Assembly: GCA_966211675.1 (NCBI GenBank)
Contig: CBIHPK010000001.1
Coordinates: forward strand, 62,001 to 126,000
Direction of reading: 5' to 3'
DNA length: 64,000 nt
Origin: SCUS01 sp966211675
GTDB lineage: Bacteria; Myxococcota_A; Polyangia; Polyangiales; Ga0077539
Below, in pieces: positions 17,913-26,421 of the stretch (the stretch's first letter is position 1; each line of letters starts with the position of its first letter). The position numbers were made by a program, and so were the translations under genes. The notes under the pieces are model-generated. The model did not search any database and was not told the origin of the DNA. It was given only the letters and a program-made list of their open reading frames with translations.

Positions 17913-18685
17913 AGACCCTCCTGCCCATCCCTGCGCCGCCCTCCGCCGGCGAGGTCTTACTGTGCTGTGTAAACATCCCCCGGCGCCTCCCGGCGGAGGT
18001 CACCGAACGGCTGCGCCTCGCGCTGCCGGACGAAGAATGTGCGCGCCACGCACGGTTCGGCGACGAGGGTGCGGCGGGGGAGTTCCTGTGCGGCCGGGCG
18101 CTGCTGAGGGCGGTGCTCTCGACCTGGGCGCCGGTCGACCGTCGCGAGTGGCGCTTCTCGCTCAACGCCCACGGCCGACCGGGCATCGCCGCGCCCTCGT
18201 CTCCGCTGCACTTCAACCTCTCGCACACCCGGGGGATGGTCGTGCTGGCGCTCGGTCCCGACCCCTCCGTCGGGGTCGACGTCGAGCGCCTCGACCGCTC
18301 GGTGCGGCCCATGGAGGTCGCCGACCGCTTCTTCTCTCCCCTCGAGGTCGAAGGGCTCCGCGCGCTCCCGACCGAGCGCCACCGCGACCGCTTCCTCGCC
18401 CTCTGGACCTTGAAGGAGGCCTACATCAAGGCCCGCGGGATGGGCCTCGCGCTGCCGCTGCGGGACTTCTCCTTCTCGCCCGACGAGGCACCTCCGCGGG
18501 TGCGCTTCGAGCCCTCCCTCCACGACGACGAGGACCGCTGGCGCTTCGAGCGCGTCGACCTGGACTCCGGGCATCGCGTCGCCGTGGCGGCCCGCGTCCC
18601 ACGCCTGACCGTCCAGCTCTCACGGGTTGACCTGGAGGCCCTGGCGAGCCACGTCGGGTTGCCCCACACCGCAGCCGCGGTGTAG
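17909..18685 (+). CDS. 4'-phosphopantetheinyl transferase, Sfp type
   Basis: A 258-residue enzyme that moves the phosphopantetheine arm of CoA onto carrier proteins of PKS, NRPS or fatty-acid synthases. The magnesium site Asp124/Glu126 is in GVDVERLD, and the WTLKEAYIKARG motif (Lys169-Glu170) is intact; the NLSHTRGMV segment is also typical. The length fits the Sfp class rather than AcpS. The GTG start overlaps the stop of the propeller lipoprotein (GTGA), which is functionally odd and may only reflect shared translation. No PKS or NRPS gene is in the window, so its carrier proteins lie elsewhere. Confidence 0.93.
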   Translation: MKTLLPIPAPPSAGEVLLCCVNIPRRLPAEVTERLRLALPDEECARHARFGDEGAAGEFLCGRALLRAVLSTWAPVDRREWRFSLNAHGRPGIAAPSSPLHFNLSHTRGMVVLALGPDPSVGVDVERLDRSVRPMEVADRFFSPLEVEGLRALPTERHRDRFLALWTLKEAYIKARGMGLALPLRDFSFSPDEAPPRVRFEPSLHDDEDRWRFERVDLDSGHRVAVAARVPRLTVQLSRVDLEALASHVGLPHTAAAV

Positions 18686-18722
18686 AACCTGAACCTCGAT
18701 CCCCGAGAAGGAGCATTCCGCC

Positions 18723-18911
18723 ATGTTGGGTCTTGGACCGTCTGAGCTCGTCGTGATCCTGCTGTTGGTGGTGCTCATCTTCGGGGCCACGAAGATTCCG
18801 CAGCTCGGTCGCGGGCTGGGCGAGGGCATCAGCAATTTCAAGCGCGGCCTGCGCGAGGGCAACGACTCCTCCGCCGAGACGCCGCCTCCGCCCTCTGGCA
18901 AGTCCGTCTGA
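18723..18911 (+). CDS. tatA: Twin-arginine translocase subunit TatA/E
   Basis: A 62-residue protein with the canonical TatA layout: one N-terminal membrane helix (residues 5-20), an FG hinge in LIFGATKIPQL, an amphipathic helix (GRGLGEGISNFKRGL) and a short polar tail. It forms the pore-like assembly of the Tat system for folded, cofactor-bearing proteins. A GAGAAGGAG Shine-Dalgarno sequence lies about 8 nt before ATG. No tatB or tatC is nearby, so it is a stand-alone copy. A probable Tat-like substrate, the ferritin-like lipoprotein at 40382-41362, is in the window. Confidence 0.93.
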   Translation: MLGLGPSELVVILLLVVLIFGATKIPQLGRGLGEGISNFKRGLREGNDSSAETPPPPSGKSV

Positions 18912-18965
18912 GATCCCCTTCGCCCACGCCGTCCAACCCTCCCTACGTCCAACCTGTAGAGATTG

Positions 18966-19409
18966 ATGTTCCGTCTCCTCGTCGCGCTCGACTTCAGCGA
19001 CTGCCCCCCGCCCACCCTCCACCCCGCCCTGGCGGCCGCCGCGCGGGCGGCGCCCGCCGAGCTCCATGTGATGACGGTGATCGCGCCGGACCACGACGAC
19101 CTCGCCTCCATGAGCTCGTCCGAGCACGCTTGCGATGAGCTGCGCCGGCTGGTGGAGGGAGAGCGGGTCCGCCACGCGCCCTCCAACGCCGTGCGGCTGC
19201 AGTTCTCCGCGCAGCCCGGAACCTCCCCCGCGGAGACCATCGTCGCCCACGCCTACGCCATCCACGCCGACGTGGTGGTGGTCGGCACCCACGGCCGCCG
19301 CGGCCTCGACCGGCTCCTGCTGGGCAGCGTCGCCGAGGCGGTCGTGCGCCACGCCCCCTGCTCGGTGCTCACGGTGAAGCCCCGGCTGCACCGCCCCGCC
19401 GAGGGCTGA
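18966..19409 (+). CDS. Universal stress protein (UspA family)
   Basis: A 147-residue single-domain USP. The N-terminal strand FRLLVALDFSD carries the conserved Asp; the C-terminal GTHGRRGLDRLLLGSVAE matches the ATP-binding G-x2-G-x9-G-S pattern, so it is probably an ATP-binding member. ATG 18966 is used rather than the TTG at 18963. It is monocistronic. A role in stress survival is known for the family; the trigger here is unknown. Confidence 0.92.
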   Translation: MFRLLVALDFSDCPPPTLHPALAAAARAAPAELHVMTVIAPDHDDLASMSSSEHACDELRRLVEGERVRHAPSNAVRLQFSAQPGTSPAETIVAHAYAIHADVVVVGTHGRRGLDRLLLGSVAEAVVRHAPCSVLTVKPRLHRPAEG

Positions 19410-19553
19410 ACCCGCTCCCTCCCGGACGCCCAGGGGGGGGGTGGCGTCTCGGGTGGCCGGTGTGGCGGACGCGAGAGCCACCGCGATCGACCGCTCCCTC
19501 TCTTGAAACGCGGGCCCCTCCGGGCGGAACATCCATTGCTGAGGCTGCCGCCC

Positions 19554-20222
19554 ATGCCCTGTCCCGCCCGCATCGGAGTCGCGCTGACCGCCCTGGTCGC
19601 GTCGTCGCTCGCGTCCGCTCCGGCGTTCGCTCAGAGCGGCGCCGACTCGCTGGCGACGGGGCTCTACGCGAGGGCGGGCTTCGTGCTGAGCAGCTTCGAC
19701 CCGAGCCAGATGCTCTTCCTCCCGCAGCGGGTGCACGGCGGCATTGGCCCGGCGGGCCTCACGGGCAAGCAGCTCGGCTTCGGCGAGATGGCGCTCGCGG
19801 GCTTCACCGCGGGCATCGGCTTCGACGCGCGCTGGTTCTATGTGCGGGTGGGCGCGGACATCTATGAGTTCCCGGAGATCCGCGGCGAACACGAGCACGA
19901 CTTCCGGGCGCGCTTCACCACGCTGGCGTGGGTGAGCGCGGGGCCCCGGCTGCGGCTCGGGCCGGTGGTGCTCAACGCCGGCGTGCGCGCGGGCGCCCTG
20001 CTCATGAACGTCACCGAGGTGGGCCCCACCCGAGAGGGCCGCGAGTACAGCGCCGTCGACGGGGTGTTTGCGCTCGACCTGGGCGCGCAGTGGCGGCCGC
20101 TGCGGTGGTTCGAGCTCGACGCCAGCGTGGGGCAGGACTTCTTCACGCGCACCGGAGCGACGACCTTCTCCGTCGCCGCCAGCTTCGGCTGGAGCCGCGG
20201 CCCGACGCTCACACGCCGATGA
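19554..20222 (+). CDS. Outer-membrane beta-barrel-like protein
   Basis: A 222-residue protein with a Sec signal peptide (residues 1-28, cleavage after APAFA). The mature part alternates amphipathic strands (FYVRVGADIY, PRLRLGPVVLNAGVRAGA) and ends in a strand-like FSVAASFGW segment, typical of small 8-stranded barrels. ATG 19554 is used because it opens the signal peptide; an in-frame ATG-like start 51 nt upstream gives an unlikely extension. Its 3' end overlaps the convergent phosphoesterase gene by 14 nt. The function is unknown. Confidence 0.8.
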   Translation: MPCPARIGVALTALVASSLASAPAFAQSGADSLATGLYARAGFVLSSFDPSQMLFLPQRVHGGIGPAGLTGKQLGFGEMALAGFTAGIGFDARWFYVRVGADIYEFPEIRGEHEHDFRARFTTLAWVSAGPRLRLGPVVLNAGVRAGALLMNVTEVGPTREGREYSAVDGVFALDLGAQWRPLRWFELDASVGQDFFTRTGATTFSVAASFGWSRGPTLTRR

Positions 20223-20952
20223 AGAGCCGGTGCCCGAAGTTGCGCTCGAGGCGCGCGTCGAAGATCTTCTGCGCGGCGCCCTCGATGTCGTACTCCACGC
20301 GCTTGAACTCGAACTTCTTCGCGTCCGAGTCGTAGACCACGTAGCTGGCGCGGTTGTCGTAGTCGCGGGGCTGGCCGACGCTGCCGACGGAGACGATGTA
20401 CTTGCGGTCGGGGCGCAGCGTGAAGGTCTTGGGCGGGCCCTGGAGCTCGATCACGTCGTCGGCGGAGAGCTCGAAGGCCTTGCAGAGGTGCGAGTGCCCG
20501 ATGAGCGTGAGGTGCCCGAGCTCGGGGAAGATGGAGAGGCAGTCGCGCGCCTGCTCGGGGGCGAAGATGTAGTCGAACTCCTCGATGCGCACCGGCGAGC
20601 CGTGGCAGAGGTGCACCCCCGTGTCGCCGACGACGTGCTTGTAGGGGAGCGCCCGGAGCCAGGCGAGGTTCTCCGGGGTGAGCAGCGAGGCGTGGAGGTC
20701 GAGCGCCCGGCGCGCGGCCTCGTAGTAGTAGCTGTAGTCCATGCGGCCCGCGACGGCGGCGTCGTGGTTGCCGAGGATGGTGACCTTGGCGACGCTGCGT
20801 ACCAGGTCGGAGCACTCGTTGGGCGAGGCGCCGTAGCCCACCACGTCGCCGAGGCAATACATCACGTCGGGAGACTCACGCCGGAGCGCCTCTACGACCG
20901 CGGAGAGCGCCTCGATGTTGGCGTGGACGTCGCTGAAGATGCCTATGCGCAT
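20209..20952 (-). CDS. Calcineurin-like metallophosphoesterase (YfcE/diadenosine-type)
   Basis: A 247-residue dimetal phosphoesterase. All core motifs are present: GIFSDVHANIEA (D-x-H), YCLGDVVGYG (GD), GNHDAAV (GNHD), CHGSP (H) and LIGHSHLC (GHSH). The family hydrolyses phosphodiesters or nucleotides using two Mn/Fe ions. ATG 20952 opens directly on the first metal motif; an ATG at 20970 would add PLLPF. A TAGGAT on the minus strand (20974-20969) lies 16 nt before 20952. It is a single gene, convergent with the barrel protein. The substrate cannot be inferred. Confidence 0.92.
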   Translation of the reverse strand: MRIGIFSDVHANIEALSAVVEALRRESPDVMYCLGDVVGYGASPNECSDLVRSVAKVTILGNHDAAVAGRMDYSYYYEAARRALDLHASLLTPENLAWLRALPYKHVVGDTGVHLCHGSPVRIEEFDYIFAPEQARDCLSIFPELGHLTLIGHSHLCKAFELSADDVIELQGPPKTFTLRPDRKYIVSVGSVGQPRDYDNRASYVVYDSDAKKFEFKRVEYDIEGAAQKIFDARLERNFGHRLFIGV

Positions 20953-21025
20953 GAAGGGGAGGAGGGGCATCCTAGGGAGCCGCGGGGCGCGTGTCCACCG
21001 CCGTCTTCGCCCGAACGTCGCGACG

Positions 21026-23485
21026 CTACCGGCCGGCGATCTCCCCGGCGCGGCGCAGCAGCGGGCCAATGGCCCGCTCGATCTCCGTGTCCCCTCGGCC
21101 TTCGCGCAGCGCCGCGGTCCAGCGCTGCACCTCGTCCTGAAGCGCCAGCGCCCGGGTCGCGCCCTGAGCGAAGAGGGCTTCGGCGCCCTGACGGGCTCGC
21201 TCCATCTCCTTGGCCCCGCCCTGCGCGACCGCGTGCGCGAGGACCCACGCGAGCCGATCGACCGGGGCCCCCTCCGGGCTCCGCACCGCGCGCACCAGCG
21301 CCGGGCCGAAGCTCCCCGCGGCCCAGCCCATCAGTCGCCACGCCTCCTCCTGGGGGGAGAGCGCGCGCTGCACCAGCGGGGTGAGGGCGCGTCGCAGCTT
21401 GAGCAGCCCCGCCACCGTCGCGCCGAGGCCCACCAGCGCCGGGCGCGGCGAGGAGAGCAGCTCGACCCAGAGGTCCGTGAGCGCGTCGCCGTGCGCCAGC
21501 AGCTCCGCCGCGAGCCGCACGCACTCCGCGGCGGGCAGGCGGTGCAGCGCGAGGCGCAGCGCGGGGATGTGCGAGGGCGCCTCGCTCCCCGCGAGCGAGC
21601 GGGCGACGTCCCAGCGAACCGCGGGGTGGGTGATCCAGCCCAGGCGCTCGCCGAGGTCCATCGAGGCGATGGACGAAGGGGCGGCGCGATCGTCCGGGGG
21701 CGCGATGGAGCTGGGGTCGTCCGGGTCCCACACCGCGGCGACCGCGGCGCGCACGGTGCCGTCGATGGGAAGCTCCAGCCGCCGCGCGGCCTCCAGCAGG
21801 GGGCCCCACGCCACCGAGGCGTCGGCGCGGCTGCGTCCGATGGTGGCGATGCCCGCGTCGACCGAGCGGCGGTAGGCCTGCATCCCCCGCGTGACCAGCG
21901 TGGCCTCGTCGGGCACCACGCCCGCGCGTATCGCCCGCTCCACATAGCTCCGCGGCAGCGCCGCCCCCACCCGCAGCGCCGCCAGGATGAGCCGCTTCGC
22001 CGCGGCCTCGATCTGCGCGACCGGCACCCCCGTGGTGAGCGACGCGCGCGCCACCCGCTCGGCCTCGAGGAGCGGCTCGTACGCGGCCAGCGCTCGGGTC
22101 ACGCCCGCCGCCGTCGACAGGTCGCGCTCGTCGTCCGGCAGCGCCGCGCTCGCGTCGACCTCGCTCGCCACGCCCTCTCGCAGCAGCTTCGAGGACTCGG
22201 CGGTGATCGCCTCGTCGACGGCCGCCCGCTCGCCGAGCACCTCCAGCGCGCGCTGCGCCACGGGCTCGCACGGAGCGCCCAGCACGTGGCTCGCGATCGA
22301 GCGGCCGGTCACGCTCACCACCTCCACCCGCACGCGGAAGACCCGCGCCAGGGACTCGAGCACCGCGCGGTCCTCGGGGCTGCGCAGGTCGAGCACCACG
22401 CGCGCGATGGTCTCCGAGTCTCCGCGGAGCAGCGCCAGCAGCGCCAGCGGCTGCGTCCCGTCGGCCGCGACCTGCACCCGCACGGAGACGTCGTCGCCGC
22501 TCACGACGATGGCCGTCTCGCTCGTGCCGGGGCACCAGAGGCGCACCGTGCCGTCGACCACCGCGGCCCACGGCGTGGTGCTGCGCGGCGACGGGCGCAT
22601 GAGCTCCTCCGGGGGCGGCGCGGAGAGCATCTCCTCGACCGGCGACACCTCCTCGGCGGCGAGCTCGTCGGGCTCGGGCTCGATCTCCGCCTCGTCGGCC
22701 GCGGGCTCGGAGCGCGGCAGCGAGAGCCGGCCGGTGAGCTCGTCGGGCTCCAGCTCCATGCTGTCGTCGCTCGCGTGCGAGGCGGCGGTCGGGACGGCGA
22801 CCTCCGGCTCGATCACCATCGAGGGCTCGGCCTCGGGCGCCTCGCGCTCCGCGGCGGCGGCCTCTTCGCGCACCCGCAGCTTGGCCTCTCGGGCGGAGAG
22901 CGCGGCCATGTTGGCGCGCATCGCGAGCTCCTCCTGCGCGACGGACTCCTCGCGGGCGGTGAGCGCGTCCTCGCGAACGAGGGCGTCGCTCTCGCGGCGG
23001 GTGACCTCCTCCGCGCGGCGGCGGACGCGCTCCTCGCGGGCGGCGAGGTCGTCGCGGGCGGCGCGCTCGTCCGGCTCCTCCATCCAGCGGCGCAGGCCCG
23101 CGGCGCCGAGGACGGTGCGCGCCTCGCGGACATACGCCGGGAGCGGCTCGGTGGTGTCGGCGGCGAGGCCCGTGAGCATCTCGGCGCGAAGGGTGAGCTC
23201 GCGGTGCGCGAGGCCCGCGGGGATCACCAGCGCGAAGCGCCGCGCCCCCGGGTCATGGAACACGAAGGGCACCGCGAGGTCGTGGTCGCCATGCCGGTGG
23301 AGGGTGCCCTCCAGGGCCTGTCGCGCGAGGACCGGGTCGGTGACCGCGTTGACGCCTCGCACGATCTCGACGCGACGGGCGCCGCCCTCGGGCGTCGGGA
23401 CGAACACCACCTCGCGGCGGGTCGATCCCAGGGTTCCTGTGTAGGGCGGGTCGGTGAGGGAAAAGCTGCGTGCGGCCATCTGCAC
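21026..23485 (-). CDS. Large coiled-coil and helical-repeat protein, unknown family
   Basis: An 819-residue protein, probably cytosolic (no signal or membrane segment). Residues 1-130 form a compact mixed domain. About 135-215 is an Arg/Glu/Ala coiled coil with repeated ARE(E/D)xV heptads. Residues about 220-300 are acidic and low-complexity (EPDELAAEE). Residues about 310-400 look like a small alpha/beta domain. From about 440 to the end, Ala/Leu-rich helical pairs resemble HEAT/ARM repeats (for example PALVGLGATVAGLLKLR). ATG 23485 and ATG 23479 are both possible starts. The layout is like that of the 1604-residue protein at 4247, hinting at a shared scaffold role. Divergent from the 198-residue gene at 23562. 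Confidence 0.75.
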   Translation of the reverse strand: MQMAARSFSLTDPPYTGTLGSTRREVVFVPTPEGGARRVEIVRGVNAVTDPVLARQALEGTLHRHGDHDLAVPFVFHDPGARRFALVIPAGLAHRELTLRAEMLTGLAADTTEPLPAYVREARTVLGAAGLRRWMEEPDERAARDDLAAREERVRRRAEEVTRRESDALVREDALTAREESVAQEELAMRANMAALSAREAKLRVREEAAAAEREAPEAEPSMVIEPEVAVPTAASHASDDSMELEPDELTGRLSLPRSEPAADEAEIEPEPDELAAEEVSPVEEMLSAPPPEELMRPSPRSTTPWAAVVDGTVRLWCPGTSETAIVVSGDDVSVRVQVAADGTQPLALLALLRGDSETIARVVLDLRSPEDRAVLESLARVFRVRVEVVSVTGRSIASHVLGAPCEPVAQRALEVLGERAAVDEAITAESSKLLREGVASEVDASAALPDDERDLSTAAGVTRALAAYEPLLEAERVARASLTTGVPVAQIEAAAKRLILAALRVGAALPRSYVERAIRAGVVPDEATLVTRGMQAYRRSVDAGIATIGRSRADASVAWGPLLEAARRLELPIDGTVRAAVAAVWDPDDPSSIAPPDDRAAPSSIASMDLGERLGWITHPAVRWDVARSLAGSEAPSHIPALRLALHRLPAAECVRLAAELLAHGDALTDLWVELLSSPRPALVGLGATVAGLLKLRRALTPLVQRALSPQEEAWRLMGWAAGSFGPALVRAVRSPEGAPVDRLAWVLAHAVAQGGAKEMERARQGAEALFAQGATRALALQDEVQRWTAALREGRGDTEIERAIGPLLRRAGEIAGR

Positions 23486-23561
23486 CCTTCAGCCTCAGGT
23501 GCGTATCACGACGCCGGGGCCCTTGGCGATCGGCCTTCGCGCGTCGTATGCCGACGGCCCA

Positions 23562-24158
23562 ATGGACTTCAGGGACTTCCAGCCCGAGGGCACCCCCGAG
23601 CACGTTCGCGACCTTGCGGTGGCCTGCGTGCAGTTCGTCGAGCGCGCGACCGGCGTGCTGCTCGACTTCACCAGCGACACGCTCCCGCTGCTCGACCACT
23701 ACCTCCGCTCGGTGGGCACGAGCCAGCCGGAGATCCGCGGCCTCGTCGCCCCCGCGGCGGGAGCGTACTTCGGCGAGGTGGTGCGCCGGGTCTATCCCGC
23801 GCGCTGGCACGCGCCGCAGGACGACCACGCGGCGTGGCGCATCGAGTTCGAGACCTGCTTCCTGTTCTTCAACCCGGTGGCCTTCGCGCTCGAGGCGATC
23901 GACGGGCACGAGGCGGTGGAGGGCGGCGCGGGCTTCGGGGTGAGCAACGAGGAGCGCGGCCACCTCGTGCTGGCGCTGGAGGTGCTCGGGACGCTCCCGG
24001 AGGACGAGTACTACCTGCTCTCGACGCGCTTCGACGTGCTGGAGAGCGTGGTCGATCGGCTGATGGGCGGGGCGGACAAGGAGTTTCCGGGGCAGGTGAG
24101 GCTGAGCGCCCAGGCCTATCGGGCGGCGCTCGATCCGCCCGGCGATCGGAGCAACTGA
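23562..24158 (+). CDS. Conserved-looking cytosolic protein, unknown
   Basis: A 198-residue acidic protein without signal or membrane segments. It opens with MDFRDFQPEGTPEHVRDLA and is mostly helical with conserved-looking aromatic patches (FETCFLFFNPVAFALEAI, DEYYLLSTRFDVLESVVD). ATG 23562 is favoured by TATGCC ending 9 nt upstream and by the coding character starting there. It is divergent from the coiled-coil gene and convergent with the short gene at 24163 (4-nt gap). I do not recognise a family. Confidence 0.75.
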   Translation: MDFRDFQPEGTPEHVRDLAVACVQFVERATGVLLDFTSDTLPLLDHYLRSVGTSQPEIRGLVAPAAGAYFGEVVRRVYPARWHAPQDDHAAWRIEFETCFLFFNPVAFALEAIDGHEAVEGGAGFGVSNEERGHLVLALEVLGTLPEDEYYLLSTRFDVLESVVDRLMGGADKEFPGQVRLSAQAYRAALDPPGDRSN

Positions 24159-24162
24159 GGCC

Positions 24163-24495
24163 TTACTCCTCGGGCAGCGACGCGCCCATCCGGCGGAGCA
24201 GTCCGCCGAGAGTGGGGTCGCTGCCGAGCAGGTCGCGCATCCGAGACTCGATCTGCGGGCGCATGGTCGGGGGGACGCCCGCGCGCTGCATGGCGAGGGT
24301 GGTGAGCTGACGGACGGCCTCGTCGGGGGTGATCCGCCCCTCGCGGAGCGCGGTGACGACGGCCTCCGAGGGGGCGGTGGCGGCGGTGCTGGGGGCGGTG
24401 CCCGTGGCGGGCGCCGTGGGCGCTGCGGGCGAGGCGTCGCCGAGCGCATCGACGGGGCTGGTGGCGTTAGTGCCAGTGGGTTTGATGTTGCTCAC
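24163..24495 (-). CDS. Small helical protein, unknown
   Basis: A 110-residue protein. The N-terminal half is Ala/Pro/Thr-rich and probably disordered (residues 1-45); the C-terminal half is helical (SEAVVTALREGRITPDEAVRQL, read in parts), then a segment with GVPPTMRPQ and LLGSDPTLGGLL. GTG 24495 is chosen since the frame upstream is Arg/Pro-rich and lacks coding character. No secretion signal. The composition resembles other short helical myxobacterial proteins, but no family is assigned. Confidence 0.6.
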   Translation of the reverse strand: MSNIKPTGTNATSPVDALGDASPAAPTAPATGTAPSTAATAPSEAVVTALREGRITPDEAVRQLTTLAMQRAGVPPTMRPQIESRMRDLLGSDPTLGGLLRRMGASLPEE

Positions 24496-24659
24496 GACGA
24501 CGTAGGGTCCCTCTCTGCGCTCCGCCGACACGCTACGACCCGGGGAACCATCCCCGCAACCGCCGGCACCAGCGCGTGGTCGGCGTGTCGTGCGACCGCG
24601 AGAGGGAGGTTGCGGCGGCGGGGCGTTTGCGGCATCCACCCTGACGGTCAAACTCCCCA

Positions 24660-25235
24660 ATGGGCGACACGAGCGACGAGGCGGCGGAGGCGCTGCGGGC
24701 ATTCCTTCGGGCGCTGGGGCTTCCGGTCGACACCGACCCGGAGCTCTGCGGTACGCCCGAGCGGGCCTCGCGCGCCTGGCGAGAGGAGCTTCTCGACGGC
24801 TACCAGCGCACGGCCGCGGAGGTGCTGGCCGAGGCGCTCCCGTCGAGCGAGCGCTCGATGGTGGTGCTCGCCCACGTCACCTTCGCGTCGATGTGCCCGC
24901 ACCACCTGCTGCCGAGCGCGGGGCGAGCGACGCTGGGCTACCTGCCCGGGGGGCGCATCGTCGGCCTCGGCGCGCTGGTGCAGCTGATCGAGTGCTTCGC
25001 CCACCGGCTGGTGCTCCAGGAGACCCTCGGTCGGCAGGTGGCCGAGGCGCTGGTCGAGCACCTCGGGGCGCGCGCCGCGGGCGTCGTGCTGGAGGGACGG
25101 CACGCGTGCCTCTCGCTGCGAGGAGAGCGGCAGTCCGAGGGGGTGGTGGTGACGCAGTCCTTCGCGGGCCTGTGGGCGGACGACATGACGGCGCGGCGGG
25201 AGTTCCTCGACGCGGCGGGCGGGGCGGCGCGGTGA
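24660..25235 (+). CDS. folE: GTP cyclohydrolase I
   Basis: A 191-residue enzyme opening GTP to dihydroneopterin triphosphate, the first step of folate and pterin synthesis. The zinc site is present: Cys and His in SMCPHHLLPS, and Cys in GRHACLSLRG. The Gln-Glu pair in FAHRLVLQETLGRQV is also kept. The usual CEHH reads CPHH, and the usual Pro-Phe after it reads Pro-Ser, so the active-site loop is divergent. The length is normal for the core enzyme. The next gene starts inside its stop codon (GTGA), so the two are coupled; yajQ follows. Confidence 0.9.
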   Translation: MGDTSDEAAEALRAFLRALGLPVDTDPELCGTPERASRAWREELLDGYQRTAAEVLAEALPSSERSMVVLAHVTFASMCPHHLLPSAGRATLGYLPGGRIVGLGALVQLIECFAHRLVLQETLGRQVAEALVEHLGARAAGVVLEGRHACLSLRGERQSEGVVVTQSFAGLWADDMTARREFLDAAGGAAR

Positions 25236-25861
25236 GCCCGATGGAGGCGGTGCCGGTGTTCCCGCTGCCCGGGGCGGTGCTGCTGCCCGAGCAGCGAATG
25301 CCGCTGCACATCTTCGAGCCGCGCTACCGGGCGATGGTGCGCGACTCGCTCTCCTCGCACGGCTGGCTGGTGGTGTGCCCCATCGTGGGCGACCCGGAGG
25401 CCGAGCCCCCAGCCTTCGCGACCATCGCGACGGCGGGGCGCATCGTGGCGCACCAGGCGCTGCCCGACGGGCGCTTCCACATCCTGGTCGAGGGGATGGT
25501 GCGGGTGCGTCTGGAGGAGCTTCCCTTCGTGCCGCCGTACCGTCGGGCGAGGGCGACGGCGATCGCCGAGCCCGACGACGTGGAGGTCGCTCCCGTGGAG
25601 CGGGCGGCGATGCTCTCGACGCTGGCGTCGGTGATGCGCGTGGCGAAGGAGACGAGGCCGCAGTTCGAGTACGCGGTGCCGACGGAGCTTCCCTCGTCGC
25701 GGCTGGCGCTGCGGCTGGTCGACCGCTTCGTCCTCGACGCGGCGACGCGGCAGCGGGTGCTGGAGGCCGAGCGGGGCATCGACCGTGTCACGCTCGCCAC
25801 GGAGGCCCTGGCCGACCTCTGGACCGCGGGAGAAACCTTGCGCGCGGTGGGCTCCGCGTAG
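25232..25861 (+). CDS. LON substrate-binding (N-terminal) domain protein
   Basis: A 209-residue stand-alone LON N-domain, without ATPase or protease. The hallmark opening VPVFPLPGAVLLPEQRMPLH is followed by IFEPRYRAM, AGRIV and RFHILVEGMVRVRL, all typical; helices finish the domain. In the family this domain binds unfolded or specific substrates. GTG 25232 overlaps the folE stop; ATG 25241 is a second option. Spacing to yajQ is 44 nt. Confidence 0.9.
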   Translation: MSPMEAVPVFPLPGAVLLPEQRMPLHIFEPRYRAMVRDSLSSHGWLVVCPIVGDPEAEPPAFATIATAGRIVAHQALPDGRFHILVEGMVRVRLEELPFVPPYRRARATAIAEPDDVEVAPVERAAMLSTLASVMRVAKETRPQFEYAVPTELPSSRLALRLVDRFVLDAATRQRVLEAERGIDRVTLATEALADLWTAGETLRAVGSA

Positions 25862-25905
25862 AAGAAGAGGGCGCCGCGAGGGCGGCGTCGAGGAGGAGAG
25901 TAGGG

Positions 25906-26391
25906 ATGCCGTCGTTTGATGTCGTGTCGAAGATCAATCAGCCCGAGGTCGACAACGCGCTGCTGCAATCGCAGAAGGAGATCGCGACGCGCTACGACTT
26001 CAAGGACACGGGCACGTCCATCGAGCGCCACGCCGAGGGGATCGTGATCGTCGCGAACAGCGAGGGGCGCGTCGAGGCGGCCTACGAGGTGCTGTTCGGC
26101 AAGATGGTGAAGCGAGGCGTGTCGCCCAAGCAGCTCGACCCGCAGGAGGCGAAGCCCGCGGGGCAGCGCACCTTCCGTCAGCTCGTGAAGTTCAAGGAGG
26201 GCATCGACCGCGAGAACGCCAAGAAGGTCATCGAGCTGGTGAAGGAGTCCAAGCTCAAGGTGCAGGCATCGATCCACGAGGACACGGTGCGCATCACCGG
26301 CAAGAACCGCGACGACCTGCAGAGCGCGATGAAGATGCTCAAGGCCGCCGACCTGGCCTTCGAGGCGCAGTACAACAACTTCCGCGAGTAG
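25906..26391 (+). CDS. yajQ: YajQ family nucleotide-binding protein
   Basis: A 161-residue protein of exact family length. It shows the two ferredoxin-like halves with PSFDVVSKINQPEVDNA, ATRYDFKDT, LDPQEAKPA and VRITGKNRDDLQ, all diagnostic. Members bind nucleotides or cyclic di-GMP and have been proposed as effectors. A strong AGGAGGAG sequence lies about 8 nt before ATG. It is probably the last gene of the folE unit. A GGDEF protein is encoded elsewhere in the window, but there is no direct link. Confidence 0.95.
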   Translation: MPSFDVVSKINQPEVDNALLQSQKEIATRYDFKDTGTSIERHAEGIVIVANSEGRVEAAYEVLFGKMVKRGVSPKQLDPQEAKPAGQRTFRQLVKFKEGIDRENAKKVIELVKESKLKVQASIHEDTVRITGKNRDDLQSAMKMLKAADLAFEAQYNNFRE

Positions 26392-26421
26392 GCTCTCTCC
26401 CCCCCACCGATGCGGTGACGA

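Noticed and set aside
18666..18683. Intrinsic terminator after the PPTase gene
   Set aside because: A 7-bp stem (ACACCGC/GCGGTGT) overlaps the stop codon, but no T-run follows; in GC-rich coding DNA such stems are common.
16251..18685. Natural-product cluster signalled by the Sfp-type transferase
   Set aside because: No PKS, NRPS, carrier protein or transporter gene is nearby; the transferase stands alone.
20915..24310. Long plus-strand open frame opposite the coiled-coil gene
   Set aside because: It is antisense to a protein with coherent domains and crosses the clear start at 23562 in another frame.
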